Shown here: positions 63,300 through 64,000 of the stretch, piece after piece
Layout of the letters: the number at the start of each line of letters is the position of its first letter
Position numbering within the stretch: the stretch's first letter is position 1
Assembly (NCBI GenBank): GCA_031002005.1
Contig: JARYHS010009186.1
Coordinates: 100,287,992-100,351,991 of the forward strand
Source of the DNA: Vandiemenella viatica
Taxonomy: Eukaryota > Arthropoda > Insecta > Orthoptera > Morabidae
Length of the DNA: 64,000 bases
Direction: 5' to 3'
Notes under the pieces: model-generated
Told to the model about the DNA's origin: nothing
Seen by the model: the letters and a program-made list of their open reading frames with translations, nothing else
Databases searched by the model: none
Position numbers and translations under genes: made by a program

Positions 63300-64000
63300 G
63301 TAAGTAATATTGATCTTTCCAGTTTTCATTTTCCACAGTTATGTATATGGGTGAGAAATTTACTTAAAAGTTAAGGTAATATGGGAAATTCAGTGTGCTA
63401 TTCAATGAGTACCACAGAGGAAATTCTGCAAGAAGGTAAAGAATAGCTGAAGTGCAGTGATTGTAAGCTAACCTAGAATTTCGCAAGCTGTGTAACGAAA
63501 TTTATTTACAGAATAGTGGGCTCAATTGAATAATATGGTACATCAGCTTTAGAGTCATTCACGTAGTCAATACAGGTAATAAACTAAGTTAAATTATAAA
63601 TCTAATTAAACAAGCTATAGAAATACTGAACATAAGATCAGCATATTTAATATTTGGTTTCAATATCATTTTATAAAAGCTAACATTTACTTCATTTCTA
63701 GAGGTATTCATAATAATAATTAGTAAAAAGATGATAGAAATGATGTAGCTGAAGAACCCTACTAAAAGGTTTGAATACATTAAAAGCTGGTATGAAAGCT
63801 CTAAGACGTAATTACGTACTTTAAAATTGAGAAGTTGTATTTTGAAAAATATAGGAAGTCAACTTATAGCAAGAAAGAAGCTTAACCTTGGCTTACACAA
63901 TATACACAAGTTTGGAAAAGCTCACTAAAGTATAAAGGTTGATTTTCAAGCATTATATAAAAATAAAAATAAACACTTTAAACACATAGGAGATGGTAAA
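63300..64000 (+). other. Intron after the last visible exon
   Basis: Nothing recognised; the final exon of the SV2-like gene is not within these 700 bases. Confidence 0.4.

Overview
The window looks like animal nuclear DNA from a large, AT-rich, repeat-laden genome. It is most likely an insect, and I suspect an orthopteran or a relative, because the tRNA-headed SINE and the Penelope-like tails match families I associate with grasshopper-type genomes (recognition from memory, not a search). There is no operon structure, no dense coding, and no sign of a bacterial or viral genome.

The one clear host gene is a plus-strand, multi-exon transporter of the major facilitator superfamily that resembles synaptic vesicle glycoprotein 2 (SV2-like). 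I can place ten coding exons between 3362 and 63299. Their splice sites and phases chain together, giving about 497 codons; the first and last coding exons are missing. Exon 4551-4711 breaks the pattern: its two halves read in different frames and its length is one base short of a multiple of three.

Almost everything else is transposable elements in the introns. 1-3.1 kb: two degenerate coding fragments, an unidentified repeat and a truncated mariner. 4.8-7.9 kb: a hAT-like MITE, then the GIY-YIG end of a Penelope-like element (PLE) followed by two 5S rRNA-derived pieces and a hammerhead-like motif. 9.5-14.2 kb: a nearly intact CR1-like LINE with tandem 117-bp units in its 5' UTR, an SGNH-esterase ORF1, and an endonuclease-reverse transcriptase ORF2 broken by a single in-frame stop. 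14.5-15.8 kb: a decayed mariner. 20.3-24.1 kb: a three-level nest (LINE, split by a mariner, split by an unknown element). 30.3-31.9 kb: a 1.55-kb palindrome of two divergent PLE copies flanked by a 13-bp direct repeat. 35-49 kb: Tc1-like, SINE, mariner, PLE and LINE remnants. 50.6-51.9 kb: an apparently intact mariner with perfect inverted repeats and a full DD34D transposase. 52.0-53.2 kb: a piggyBac-like non-autonomous element with TTAA duplications, carrying an inserted SINE and four 12-bp palindromes spaced exactly 43 bp apart. 54-57.7 kb: LINE and PLE remnants, including a second PLE palindrome.

The elements bear on one another: the LINE 3' UTR shares a block with the SINEs, the PLE tails share a hammerhead-like fold, and several nests allow relative dating. 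No wholly new system is proven. The strongest leads are the PLE palindrome, the hammerhead-like tails, the phased palindromes of the piggyBac-like element and the LINE/SINE shared domain.
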